Source of the DNA: Clostridium sp. AN503
GTDB lineage: Bacteria > Bacillota > Clostridia > Lachnospirales > Lachnospiraceae
Assembly (NCBI RefSeq): GCF_040719375.1
Contig: NZ_JBFDTP010000002.1
Coordinates: forward strand, 2,418,001-2,482,000
DNA length: 64,000 nt
Reading direction: 5' to 3'
The notes under the pieces were generated by a model. The model was not told where the DNA came from. It saw nothing but the letters and a program-made list of their open reading frames with translations, and did not search any database. Shown here one piece after another: positions 1-7,195 of the stretch (the stretch's first letter is position 1; each line of letters opens with the position of its first letter). The translations under genes were made by a program, and so were the position numbers.

Positions 1-4
1 TCAT
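1..4 (-). CDS. 5' end of a gene that leaves the window
   Basis: Only the start codon region is inside the window. On the minus strand an ATG at 4-2 follows a GGAGG at 15-11 with a 6-base spacer, and a promoter and a palindromic operator lie directly upstream. The product cannot be read. The upstream operator resembles those of ArsR/SmtB metal sensors, so a metal-responsive regulator or a transporter is a guess. Confidence 0.45.
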
Positions 5-49
5 GTAGTTCCTCCATTTCTTTCTATAATAAACTCTAAAGACTGCCAA

Positions 50-105
50 AAACATATGAACAACTATTCATATGTTTATATTACCACATATTCTTATATT
101 GTCAA
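50..105 (-). promoter_or_regulatory. Promoter with ArsR/SmtB-like palindromic operator
   Basis: Minus-strand -35 TTGACA (105-100), 16-base spacer and -10 TAATAT (83-78) precede the gene starting at position 4. Immediately downstream is an 11-bp perfect inverted repeat, AACATATGAA / TTCATATGTT plus one more pair (50-60 and 67-77, 6-base spacer). The shape and the ATATGAACA core resemble the imperfect 12-2-12 operators of the ArsR/SmtB family. The promoter and palindrome are seen directly; the family of the regulator is inferred. Confidence 0.6.
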
Positions 106-148
106 TAGGTTCTGCCCATTTTTATTATTCTTACAAAAAATCATATAA

Positions 149-177
149 CAAAAGGGCATGAGATCACCCACGCCCTT
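149..177 (-). terminator. Probable terminator after the dapF-like gene
   Basis: On the minus strand an AAGGGC/GCCCTT stem (177-172 with 157-152) is followed by TTTTGTT. It lies about 50 bases past the stop of the epimerase gene. The loop is long, so the stem is only moderately stable. Confidence 0.45.
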
Positions 178-228
178 CACATTTCACATTTCAAAATTAA
201 TTACACAGTCCACTATTCCTGCTCCCGA

Positions 229-1089
229 TCACTTTAACGCCCGAAGCTGCTGGCTCAGCTCCTCTCCCAGTGTCATCCTGCCCACATACAGCACCTCTCC
301 GGTCATCAGAACGCTGTTATCCTCTTTGATCTCGATCTCCAGAGTGCCTCCCGGCATTTCCACATAGGTCTTGGGATCTGTCAGCCCCATACGGTAAGCT
401 ACGCCTGCCGCCGCACAGCAGCTGGTCCCGGATGCCAGGGTATATCCCGCTCCCCGCTCATAGGTCTCAATCTGGATATGGGTCCGGTCGATCACATTCA
501 TAATGGTCGTATTGATCCGCTCCGGGAAATATTCCGCATTCTCCGAATACCGCCCGATCCTGCACACGATCTTTTTGGAGATCTCATTTAAGAAGATCAC
601 CAGATGGGGATTGCCAATGGAAACGCAGGTTGCCTTGTACGGGATCTCATGGAATACCATGGTCTCATCAACAACCTCACGCCGTTTTCCTGCCACAGGA
701 ATCTCATCGCTCCAAAAGGACAGCTTCCCCATGGAAACAGTCAGCCTGGCGCCCGTCTCATTTAAGAACTGCACGTCCACCGGACCACCCTCAGTCTGGA
801 TAATGGCATGTTTCTTTCCCACATATCCTGCGTCCTTTAAGTATTTCGCGTAAATACGGATTCCATTTCCGCTGGATTTGGACCGGCTTCCGTCCGGATT
901 CCAGATCCTCACGTCCACTCCGCTCTCATCAAACAGCGGCCCCTCCAGGATCCCGTCAGCTCCCACGCCGAAATTCCGGTTGCAGATCAAACGCACCCGT
1001 TCCTCCGTTAGGGGAAATGGATTGTGCTGTGTATTGTAGATGAGATAATCATTTCCCAGTCCATGATATTTTTCAAGTGTGATATTCAT
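229..1089 (-). CDS. dapF: DapF-like amino-acid epimerase with both catalytic Cys replaced by Ser
   Basis: The 286-aa protein has the length and two-lobed layout of diaminopimelate epimerase, a cofactor-free enzyme that converts LL- to meso-diaminopimelate in lysine and peptidoglycan synthesis. Conserved family segments are present: GLGNDY near residue 11, NPDG at 64-67, GNGIR at 74-78, GNPH at 159-162 and ERGAG at 211-215. The two active-site cysteines, however, are serines. The first motif reads SSGNG with Ser73 where Cys is expected, and the second reads LASGT with Ser220. It may therefore act on another substrate, be much slower, or be inactive. Start: ATG with GGAGG 8 bases upstream. It is divergent from an AraC regulator, which suggests specialised control rather than housekeeping lysine synthesis. 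Family assignment is firm; activity is not. Confidence 0.85.
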   Translation of the reverse strand: MNITLEKYHGLGNDYLIYNTQHNPFPLTEERVRLICNRNFGVGADGILEGPLFDESGVDVRIWNPDGSRSKSSGNGIRIYAKYLKDAGYVGKKHAIIQTEGGPVDVQFLNETGARLTVSMGKLSFWSDEIPVAGKRREVVDETMVFHEIPYKATCVSIGNPHLVIFLNEISKKIVCRIGRYSENAEYFPERINTTIMNVIDRTHIQIETYERGAGYTLASGTSCCAAAGVAYRMGLTDPKTYVEMPGGTLEIEIKEDNSVLMTGEVLYVGRMTLGEELSQQLRALK

Positions 1090-1168
1090 AAGAAATTCCT
1101 CCGTTTTTCTCCAAAAACCTTCTGTTACCTTCTATTAAACCATCACTTTCCTGCAATTAATTCATGAT

Positions 1169-1204
1169 TTGTGCTTTATTTATTGCAGATTGTGCTATAT
1201 AATA
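1169..1204 (+). promoter_or_regulatory. AraC-type direct-repeat operator and araC promoter
   Basis: Two copies of TTGTGCT lie at 1169-1175 and 1190-1196, exactly 21 bp apart (two helical turns), the usual spacing of AraC-family half sites. The second copy abuts a TATAAT-like -10 at about 1199-1204. The site is in the divergent gap between the DapF-like gene and the AraC gene, so it could control both. Confidence 0.5.
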
Positions 1205-1278
1205 GAAAAAATGGGTTTTTGAGCCGAACGAAAAAATCAGAAAAGAAAGATCAGGAAACTGATCGGAAAGGAGCAGCC

Positions 1279-2163
1279 TTGCCAAAGATGCCACAGACCT
1301 GTCCGCTGGTCGGCGACGCCGACAATTATGATAAACGAGGTTATCTGACGGAAGATTTCCGCCTGTTCCATTTGAAGGATACCGGTGTGCAGGAGATCTC
1401 CTTTCACTACCATGATTTCGATAAGATCATCCTGTTTTTATCCGGGGATGTGACCTACCTGATCGAAGGCCGATCCTACAGGCTCCAGCCCTGGGATATC
1501 GTGCTGGTGAACCGCAATGAGATCCATCGGCCTGTCATCAGCCCAGAGGAGCCCTATGAACGGATGGTCATCTACTTATCCCCCGGATTCCTCTCCGACT
1601 ACCGGACAGATGCCTATGACTTATCCGACTGCTTCCGGACCGCCCGCGAGAACCATACCCATGTCCTGAGAATGCACCGGTCTGCCCGGCGCTCCCTGAC
1701 GGATTCCATCGAAAGGCTGGAAGCCTCCGTCGCCGACACGGGCTATGCCCATCCGCTGTACCAGCGGGTCCTGTTTCTGGAGTTTTTGATCCAGCTCAAC
1801 CGGATCGCAGGAAGCAGGAAGCTGGACTATCCGGAGACCCCGGGATCTGACAGCCGGATTCTGGAAGTCATGGATTACATACGGGACCATTTATCCGAGC
1901 CGTTGTCCATAGATTCTCTGGCGTGCCGTTTCCATTTCAGCCGTTACCACCTGATGCGGCTTTTCAAGCAGGAAACCGGCTACACCCTCAGCCGTTACAT
2001 TACGAATAAGCGGCTTCTGTCCGCACGCGAACTGCTCGGCACTGATATCCCGCTCACGGATATCTGCTACCGCTGCGGCTTCCAGAACTACTCCTCCTTC
2101 TTCCGCGCATACAAGGCCGAATTCGACGAAGCGCCGCGTGCGGGGCGGCGTCATGACCGCTGA
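1279..2163 (+). CDS. AraC family transcriptional regulator
   Basis: This is a two-domain AraC/XylS regulator. The N-terminal part has a cupin-like ligand pocket (FHYHDFDKI, then LQPWDIVLVNRNEIH). The C-terminal ~100 residues hold two helix-turn-helix units (SIDSLACRFHFSRYHLMRLF and LTDICYRCGFQNYSSFFRAY). A longer frame opens at 1171, but GGAAAGGAG at 1265-1273 sits just before an in-frame TTG at 1279, so that start was chosen; ATG 1288 is the alternative. It probably regulates the divergent epimerase and itself through the 21-bp-spaced repeats upstream. It converges with lepB, whose stop is 30 bp away. The ligand is unknown. Confidence 0.85.
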   Translation: MPKMPQTCPLVGDADNYDKRGYLTEDFRLFHLKDTGVQEISFHYHDFDKIILFLSGDVTYLIEGRSYRLQPWDIVLVNRNEIHRPVISPEEPYERMVIYLSPGFLSDYRTDAYDLSDCFRTARENHTHVLRMHRSARRSLTDSIERLEASVADTGYAHPLYQRVLFLEFLIQLNRIAGSRKLDYPETPGSDSRILEVMDYIRDHLSEPLSIDSLACRFHFSRYHLMRLFKQETGYTLSRYITNKRLLSARELLGTDIPLTDICYRCGFQNYSSFFRAYKAEFDEAPRAGRRHDR

Positions 2164-2192
2164 CCTGGATATCCCCCGCCCACAGCATACTC

Positions 2193-2738
2193 CTACCGGA
2201 GCTTCCCAACAGATGGATAATAGCGGAAAACCACTTTTGCGATGATCTCCTTCTTCGGCACATAAGGATCTCCCCACCCCCGCGCATCAGCAGAATGGTT
2301 CCGGTTATCCCCCAGCATCAGATAGCAGCCCTCCGGAACCTCAAAGTGATAATCCTCCGAGTCCATCTCCTCCGGCAGATACGGCTCTGCAAGCGGCTCC
2401 TTTGCCCCATCAATATAAATGCGGCTGCCAAGAATATCCACAGTCTCTCCCGGCAGTCCGATGACCCGTTTGACCAGCCTTGTCTTATCCTTCCCCGGTT
2501 CCGCCTTGTGGTCAAAGATCACGATATCCCCCCGCTCCGGCTCACGGCCAAAACGGTAAGAAAGCCTGGAGCCGACGATCCTGTCCCCGGTCATGATCGT
2601 CTTTTCCATGGAGTCAGAAGGAACTGTGCTGTTGGCGATCAGGCAGGAATTAGTAAAGAGCGCGATCGCTGCCGCTGCTGCAAGGATCTTGATCCACTCC
2701 AGGATTTCTTTTTTCATATCAAACGGTTTATCCGCCAT
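2193..2738 (-). CDS. lepB: Signal peptidase I
   Basis: Type I signal peptidase, which removes signal peptides from exported proteins at the outer face of the membrane. One N-terminal membrane segment (WIKILAAAAAIALFTNSCLI) anchors it. The catalytic serine is in VPSDSMEKTI and the general-base lysine in RLVKRVIGLPGE. The late box GDNRNHSADARGWG is intact. About 181 aa is normal for Gram-positive SipS-type enzymes. The frame opens at 2756, but GAGGTG at 2753-2748 spaces well with ATG 2738 (MADKPF). It is the last gene of a minus-strand group with three small membrane or DUF4177 genes upstream. Confidence 0.93.
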   Translation of the reverse strand: MADKPFDMKKEILEWIKILAAAAAIALFTNSCLIANSTVPSDSMEKTIMTGDRIVGSRLSYRFGREPERGDIVIFDHKAEPGKDKTRLVKRVIGLPGETVDILGSRIYIDGAKEPLAEPYLPEEMDSEDYHFEVPEGCYLMLGDNRNHSADARGWGDPYVPKKEIIAKVVFRYYPSVGKLR

Positions 2739-2761
2739 ATCTTTTACACCTCGCATCTGTT

Positions 2762-3001
2762 TTATCGATCAGAGTCCTGCTCTGAATGCGCTCCTTCCAG
2801 CTCCCTGATCCGTCTTTCCAGTTCATCCACCCGTTCTTCCTGACTGATCCAGACACAGATCAGAACAGCCATCAAAAATGCAATGGACGCAGCAGTACGG
2901 TATGGATGTTGGCTGAAATAAAACAAATGAAACCCGCCAAAGAAAAAGAACATTGCCATAAATACAAAGCACATGAAAAAAGTCTGTATAAACCGCTTCA
3001 A
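2762..3001 (-). CDS. Small two-helix membrane protein with C-terminal coiled coil
   Basis: A 79-aa protein with two hydrophobic segments (FIQTFFMCFVFMAMFFFF and AASIAFLMAVLICVW) and a charged tail with heptad-like pattern (ERVDELERRIRELEGAH). No known family is recognised. The start is taken as TTG 3001 because GGAGG lies about 8 bases upstream; the longer reading to 3130 overlaps the preceding gene and is rejected. It sits 17 bp after the previous small membrane gene and just before lepB, so the four genes are probably cotranscribed. Confidence 0.6.
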   Translation of the reverse strand: MKRFIQTFFMCFVFMAMFFFFGGFHLFYFSQHPYRTAASIAFLMAVLICVWISQEERVDELERRIRELEGAHSEQDSDR

Positions 3002-3018
3002 TATTGTCACCTCCAAAC

Positions 3019-3246
3019 CTATTTTAACAGCTTCCGGATCAGGATCTTTCCAATAATACAAAGCGTCAAAGCCGCCGCCAAAAGCACACCATACATAAGT
3101 ATCCCTGTATACCATGGAGCTGACTGCCATTCGTAGATCATTGGATGGGTCTTATAGTCCCAGTACGTAAATCCGGCATATCCGAAAAATCCGCCGATCA
3201 AACAGCCAGCCAGCAAATTGATCCATTGATTCAAACGTTTATACAT
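3019..3246 (-). CDS. Small membrane protein of unknown function
   Basis: 75 aa with two predicted membrane helices (WINLLAGCLIGGFFGYAGF and ILMYGVLLAAALTLCIIGKI), separated by an aromatic-rich outer loop. The basic C-terminus (KILIRKLLK) suggests a cytoplasmic tail. AAGGAGGG lies upstream of ATG 3246. It lies between the DUF4177-like gene and another small membrane gene. No family is recognised. Confidence 0.65.
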   Translation of the reverse strand: MYKRLNQWINLLAGCLIGGFFGYAGFTYWDYKTHPMIYEWQSAPWYTGILMYGVLLAAALTLCIIGKILIRKLLK

Positions 3247-3268
3247 ACCAGGACCCTCCTTCGCTCAG

Positions 3269-3475
3269 CTATTCCTCTTTTTGAAATATCAGCGATATGG
3301 TTTCCATATCTCCCGTCCCCCTTGTTTCCAACGGAACATACCCGGTGTATTCCCAACCGCTCTCGATTTTATCTTTGATCATATCCTCAATCCCTTCGAA
3401 ACTGTATTTACTCCCCTTCCCCAAACCATACCCAACCAATACAGAACTGACTTTTACAAATTCTACCTTCCTCAT
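3269..3475 (-). CDS. DUF4177-like small protein
   Basis: 68 aa, soluble. The layout is that of DUF4177 proteins: an N-terminal strand (KVEFVKVSS), a helix with several acidic residues (GIEDMIKDKIESGWEYTGYVPLE with the typical GWE motif), and a last strand (ISLIFQKEE). No catalytic residues are apparent and the function of the family is unknown. GGAGGG upstream of ATG 3475 supports the start. First gene of the small operon ending in lepB. Confidence 0.6.
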   Translation of the reverse strand: MRKVEFVKVSSVLVGYGLGKGSKYSFEGIEDMIKDKIESGWEYTGYVPLETRGTGDMETISLIFQKEE

Positions 3476-3527
3476 GGCCCTTATCCCTCCTTCTATCTAT
3501 TCTATCCCATCTATCATCACATTTTGT

Positions 3528-4538
3528 CTATATCAACCAGTTCCCCAAATGGACACCGATGCCCGGCAATAAATAATTGAGCCCGATCCCCAGCAAAAAG
3601 CTGGTCAGATTCGCCGTAATCGTAAAGATCAGGATCCGGCGCTGTCCACAGGATACAAGCCGTCTGCGGTAAACCAGATATTCTACATAAACCACCCCCG
3701 CTTCACCGGCTGCCACAAAAATCAGATAGGGGATCTGGAGTACAGAGGTTCCAACGAACAACAACAGGTTAAAAATAATATTACTTATAAAATTCACCAG
3801 AAATACAACCGGCCACGGCCGAATCCGGAAAAAGAAGGCAACCACAGATTCCGTCACCGCGTTAAGTACCGCCCTCACGGTCAGGTAAACCATACCCAAC
3901 AACAGAAATAAGACAAGCACCACAAAGCTTCCCAGCCTGGCTCCTTTATAAATATCGGGAGATAACCGGCCTGCAGCGCAATCATAGTCAATTACGCCTG
4001 TCAGATACGCATGCCTGCCAGGTTTGACAGACGCCGCATCAGATACAGACAGGACATTTCCCTCACGATCTACCAAAGCCGCCTTGATCGTACCGAAATT
4101 GCGCTGAATATATTGAAGATGCGTCTCACTTCCCGCATAAGCCCCGCTGCCAAAAGAAAGGGGGTGAGCCACTCCGTTTCCATCACCGTCCTTCTGCATT
4201 TTCATCCTGGAAACAGCATTTACCATATGAAAAGAATAGCTGATGTACCCCTCCCCATCCCGATACTGCACAATCGGCGCTTCCTCTGTCAGGCCAGTCT
4301 CATCCGCCGCCGGCTGGTTAAAGCTGCAGTAATAAGGATCATCCTGAGACATAGGGATCAGAAGCTCCAGATATACAGCCTCTTCCGGAACATTCTCAGG
4401 CGAAATCATAAGGTAGCTGGCCGCAGCCGGACTGTTCGCCAGGCTCACGCTCATGCCAAACCTCAGCACAATGGCAAAAACGAATACAAAAAGAAGCAGA
4501 CCAAACCCTCTTCTGCACTTAAAATTGCTCACGCTCAT
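3528..4538 (-). CDS. Membrane protein with extracellular domain
   Basis: 336 aa of no family I recognise. One N-terminal membrane segment (about residues 10-32) is followed by an external domain of about 170 residues, rich in Ser, Gly, Asp and Tyr. Four or five further membrane helices follow (SFVVLVLFLLLGMVYLTV, VVFLVNFISNIIFNLLLFVG, IPYLIFVAAGEAGVVYVEYL, IFTITANLTSFLLGIGLNYL). The C-terminal half resembles small multi-pass carriers, but no motif fixes a role. Its ATG overlaps the TGA of a 38-aa membrane ORF (ATGA), so the two are translationally coupled. Confidence 0.65.
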   Translation of the reverse strand: MSVSNFKCRRGFGLLLFVFVFAIVLRFGMSVSLANSPAAASYLMISPENVPEEAVYLELLIPMSQDDPYYCSFNQPAADETGLTEEAPIVQYRDGEGYISYSFHMVNAVSRMKMQKDGDGNGVAHPLSFGSGAYAGSETHLQYIQRNFGTIKAALVDREGNVLSVSDAASVKPGRHAYLTGVIDYDCAAGRLSPDIYKGARLGSFVVLVLFLLLGMVYLTVRAVLNAVTESVVAFFFRIRPWPVVFLVNFISNIIFNLLLFVGTSVLQIPYLIFVAAGEAGVVYVEYLVYRRRLVSCGQRRILIFTITANLTSFLLGIGLNYLLPGIGVHLGNWLI

Positions 4539-4651
4539 TTATCCTTTCTCAAATATTTCAGACAGCACGCAATAAATAAGATAAGCGCAATCAGCTTGGC
4601 GATGTTAAAAACCAGACTAAACGCCAGTGTCACAAAACCTGTAACCATCAC
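4535..4651 (-). CDS. Tiny (38 aa) single-helix membrane protein
   Basis: A short frame starting at GTG 4651 (ATG 4648 is alternative) with AGGAGG 9 bases upstream. It encodes about 38 residues with one hydrophobic helix (FVTLAFSLVFNIAKLIALIL) and a basic end (KYLRKDK). Its stop overlaps the start of the 336-aa membrane protein in an ATGA arrangement. The good ribosome site and coupling argue that it is translated. No homologue is known to me. Confidence 0.5.
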   Translation of the reverse strand: MMVTGFVTLAFSLVFNIAKLIALILFIACCLKYLRKDK

Positions 4652-4810
4652 GATAATACACCTCCTCGAAATCCGGACCAGTTTTCTTTTATTATAGAAT
4701 GTCCCGCCTGGAAATAATAGTGGCGTAAATATTAAGATTCCTTACAAAAACACAGATCTATTTAAAAAACATTATAAAACAAAATAGTAAAATCAAAATG
4801 TAAAATTCAC

Positions 4811-4853
4811 TTGACATTATATGTAAAGCACGCTATACTATTTTTGTAAAGCA
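4811..4853 (+). promoter_or_regulatory. Consensus promoter with repeated TGTAAAGCA sites
   Basis: TTGACA at 4811-4816 and TATACT at 4834-4839, 17 bases apart, form a near-consensus housekeeping promoter for the XRE gene. TGTAAAGCA occurs at 4822-4830 (inside the spacer) and again at 4845-4853 (start region), 23 bp apart. These are good candidates for binding sites of the encoded regulator (autoregulation). Confidence 0.6.
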
Positions 4854-4886
4854 AACATTACATTTTCAAGAAAGGAGCCTGCATCT

Positions 4887-5084
4887 TTGGAATCGAGAAT
4901 ACAGGAACTTAGAAAAAGCAGCAAGATCACACAGGAAGAGCTTGCCGAAGCAGTCGGCGTGACCAGGCAGACGATCATATCCCTGGAGAACGGCAAGTAC
5001 AACGCATCTCTGCAGCTGGCCCACCGGATCGCCCGGTTCTTTGGCCTGAGTATAGAAGACATATTTTTATTTGAGGAGGAATGA
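4887..5084 (+). CDS. XRE family small DNA-binding regulator
   Basis: 65 aa consisting almost entirely of an XRE/Cro helix-turn-helix: ITQEELAEAVGVTRQTIISL is the recognition core and ENGKYNASLQLAHRIARFF the following helices. The start is TTG at 4887 with AAAGGAG 9 bases before. Its stop overlaps the ATG of the next membrane gene. This regulator plus small membrane protein pairing is common in Firmicutes. It probably controls its own operon through the promoter upstream. Confidence 0.8.
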   Translation: MESRIQELRKSSKITQEELAEAVGVTRQTIISLENGKYNASLQLAHRIARFFGLSIEDIFLFEEE

Positions 5085-5572
5085 ACATGTGGTTGAACCA
5101 GTTATTTACAGAAACACCGATTGATTTTGACAGGCGCTGCCGTAACCGGATTGCCCTGGGCGTCCTTATTGCAGTTTTAGGCGCAGTTACACTCCTGCTT
5201 CCATTTGCCGTCAAACATCTCCCCGTACTTTTCCTGGAACCGGGATGGCAGGATTATGTCCCTGACTTTTATACCGGCCTGGGATTCGGACTTCTCGCCG
5301 CAGGGATCATCACTGCACTGAAAAATAACCGCTACCTTAAAAATCCCGGTTTAAAAAAAGCCCGTGAAATCTACGAGACGGACGAGCGGAACCGGATGCT
5401 GGGCCTGCGGTGCTGGGCTTATGCCGGATACAGCATGTTTCTCGCATTGTATCTCGGTGTGATCATCAGCGGCTTCATAAGCCTGACCGCCATGAAGGTG
5501 CTCTTTGCCGTCGCAGCTGTTTTCAGCCTTCTGCTGCTGATCTTCAAAAGGCTGCTGCAACGTTCCATGTAA
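5081..5572 (+). CDS. Membrane protein coupled to XRE regulator
   Basis: 163 aa with four hydrophobic segments: IALGVLIAVLGAVTLLLPFA, FYTGLGFGLLAAGIITAL, YSMFLALYLGVIISGF and VLFAVAAVFSLLLLIF. A cytosolic loop between helices 2 and 3 carries the charged stretch KKAREIYETDERNRMLGL. This arrangement is typical of small DUF membrane partners of XRE regulators; the exact family is not certain. It overlaps the regulator by four bases (ATGA), so they form one operon. Function unknown. Confidence 0.7.
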   Translation: MNMWLNQLFTETPIDFDRRCRNRIALGVLIAVLGAVTLLLPFAVKHLPVLFLEPGWQDYVPDFYTGLGFGLLAAGIITALKNNRYLKNPGLKKAREIYETDERNRMLGLRCWAYAGYSMFLALYLGVIISGFISLTAMKVLFAVAAVFSLLLLIFKRLLQRSM

Positions 5573-5650
5573 TAAACCATAAAAACGCCGCTGCGCTGCG
5601 CCGGATAACCAGGCCCTGCCCCAGATATTCAGCCAGCACAGCAGCGCTTA

Positions 5651-5881
5651 TCAAAACTCTGCCTCTGTTCTCATCTTCTTCATACTCGCCTTAGACCGCC
5701 AGAATTCCCTTTGCCTCGCAATCTTAAGCCTTATAAACCGTTCAAACGCTTCAGGCTCATCAATGACCGGCATGATCTCTTCCAGAAGCTCCGTCTCCCA
5801 TCTGCTGTGCTGAAATTCAACCACAATAAAAAACCACCCGCTATCATCAATCCATATCCTCGATGAGCCCCCCGCTCCCCT
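5651..5881 (-). pseudogene. Possible remnant of a protein gene (C-terminal part)
   Basis: A 76-codon open stretch after a TAG (5884-5882) encodes a peptide that reads like real protein: acidic, with VVEFQHSRWETELLEEI followed by EAFERFIRLKIARQREFW. There is no ATG in its first two thirds and no ribosome site, so it is probably the 3' remnant of a lost gene. Candidate GTG codons exist but none has a Shine-Dalgarno match. It lies between the XRE operon and the structured 274-bp element. I do not recognise the family. Confidence 0.35.
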
Positions 5882-5934
5882 CTACGCAGCCCCATCCCAT
5901 CAGCCACAAGCCACCCCAGCGGAGCCAGAGCACA

Positions 5935-6208
5935 GGCCGGTAAGGGGCACGCGGGAATTGGGATGCGGGCTGGGGATGCATCTTGCGGAGGCCTGGAAAC
6001 ACTTAGACCCTGGCGCCAGAAAATCCGGGGGCGTATCCTGATGCACAACATCAGGATACGAGGGGACCGGAGAAGCGAATTCATCAAGAATTCGGTTCGA
6101 CTGTCCCCGCTCCCCCGGATTTTCCGGTGTCAGGGTCTTAGCGTTTCCCGCCGACGGCAAACAGCATCACCGGCCCGCATCCCAATTCCCGCGTGCCCCT
6201 TACTGGCC
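5935..6208. repeat. Large multi-helix structured element, copy 1 (274 bp)
   Basis: The element is bounded by a 36-bp near-perfect inverted repeat (5935-5970 with 6173-6208). Nested inside are further helices: 6002-6017 with 6126-6141; 6018-6031 with 6112-6125; a 12-bp perfect hairpin 6032-6043/6049-6060 with loop CACAA; 6062-6067 with 6103-6108; and CGAATTC/GAATTCG at 6076-6094. A second copy at 17671-17942 keeps the same helices with different bases, so pairing is conserved by compensatory change. Unpaired stretches such as TGCGGAGGCCTGGAA and GGTTCGACTGTCC are conserved in sequence. It begins 8 bp after the panE stop. Function unknown. Confidence 0.85.
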
Positions 6209-6215
6209 GTACCTC

Positions 6216-7148
6216 TCACCGCCCGTACCTCTCCTCCAAAACCCGAATGGCATGATACAAAAATTCATTAAGCGGCGTCGCCACTCCAACCTCTTTCCCC
6301 AGGCGGACCACAGTCCCGCCGAACATCTCCACCTCGGTCTTTCTCCCATGCTCGATATCCTGCAGGGTAGACGGCTTATTGTCAAACGGCACCTTCTTTA
6401 AATGATCCAGATGCTTTACCGCATAATCCTCATCAATATCAATGCCCTTCTTCCGTGCTATATCAATTACCTCTTTCGCCACCATCACCCGCAGCGCATT
6501 GGCATGCTCACTGGCTCCCCAGGCTCCAAACGGTATCCCCAGGACTGCCGCCACCTGATTCTCACTGACATTGCAGACGTATTTCATCCAGATGGCTTTC
6601 TCCATATCCTTCTGAATGACCGGCCGGATCCCGGCCTGCTCGAACAGTTTCTTAACCGCCAGCACATTTGCGGACAGCTCCTCATTACGCCTCTCCCCAA
6701 ATTCCACACAAGCCGTTGCCGGATTGAATGAAACCTGGTTGCCGTCCATCACTACGCTGAGCCTCACCAGCGAATAAAGAAGCCTGTCCCAGCCATAGAC
6801 AGCCGCCACCCGTTCCTCGCTCTCGATCCCATTTAAAGGCGACATCAATATGGTATCCGGCCCAATCTGGTTTTTGATATCCTCAAGTGCCTGGGAAAGC
6901 CCGGTCATTTTCGTAATGATGACCGCCAGATCAGCATACCCGGTCCGTTCTTCCGGGGAAACAATGTGGAAATGGTATGGCTTCCCATTGATCACAACGC
7001 CGTCCCGCTCCAGGCGCGCCTTCCGCTCGCCCCCCGCGATCACCCGCAGCCCATCCCCCAGTACCGGTTGCAGGCAGCTGGAAAGATAACTGCCAATAGC
7101 CCCCAGGCCGATCAGGGCCACCGTTTTGATCTCTTTGATCTGATTCAT
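6216..7148 (-). CDS. panE: 2-dehydropantoate 2-reductase family protein
   Basis: Ketopantoate reductase family enzyme, which reduces 2-dehydropantoate to pantoate with NADPH on the route to coenzyme A. The Rossmann dinucleotide motif is at the N-terminus (VALIGLGAIGSYLSS). The middle has the usual lysine-containing segment MEKAIWMKYVCNVSENQ, and the C-terminal helical domain has STLQDIEHGRKTEVEMFGG, a strong family signature. About 310 aa is normal. ATG 7148 is preferred over 7154 because AGGAGGA is then about 9 bases away. Paralogues are frequent and some act on other 2-keto acids, so the true substrate is not certain. The structured element starts directly after its stop. Confidence 0.85.
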   Translation of the reverse strand: MNQIKEIKTVALIGLGAIGSYLSSCLQPVLGDGLRVIAGGERKARLERDGVVINGKPYHFHIVSPEERTGYADLAVIITKMTGLSQALEDIKNQIGPDTILMSPLNGIESEERVAAVYGWDRLLYSLVRLSVVMDGNQVSFNPATACVEFGERRNEELSANVLAVKKLFEQAGIRPVIQKDMEKAIWMKYVCNVSENQVAAVLGIPFGAWGASEHANALRVMVAKEVIDIARKKGIDIDEDYAVKHLDHLKKVPFDNKPSTLQDIEHGRKTEVEMFGGTVVRLGKEVGVATPLNEFLYHAIRVLEERYGR

Positions 7149-7195
7149 CTGCATTCTCCTCCTGTCTCCAGAATCCTATTGAAATACTCTGCTGT

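Noticed and set aside
2762..3130. Long version (122 aa) of the small coiled-coil membrane protein
   Set aside because: It overlaps the preceding gene by over 100 bp; the TTG at 3001 has a proper ribosome site.
5731..6087. 118-codon minus-strand ORF across structured element copy 1
   Set aside because: It runs through the palindromic element, shares residues with an ORF in copy 2 only because the element is conserved, and lacks a ribosome site.
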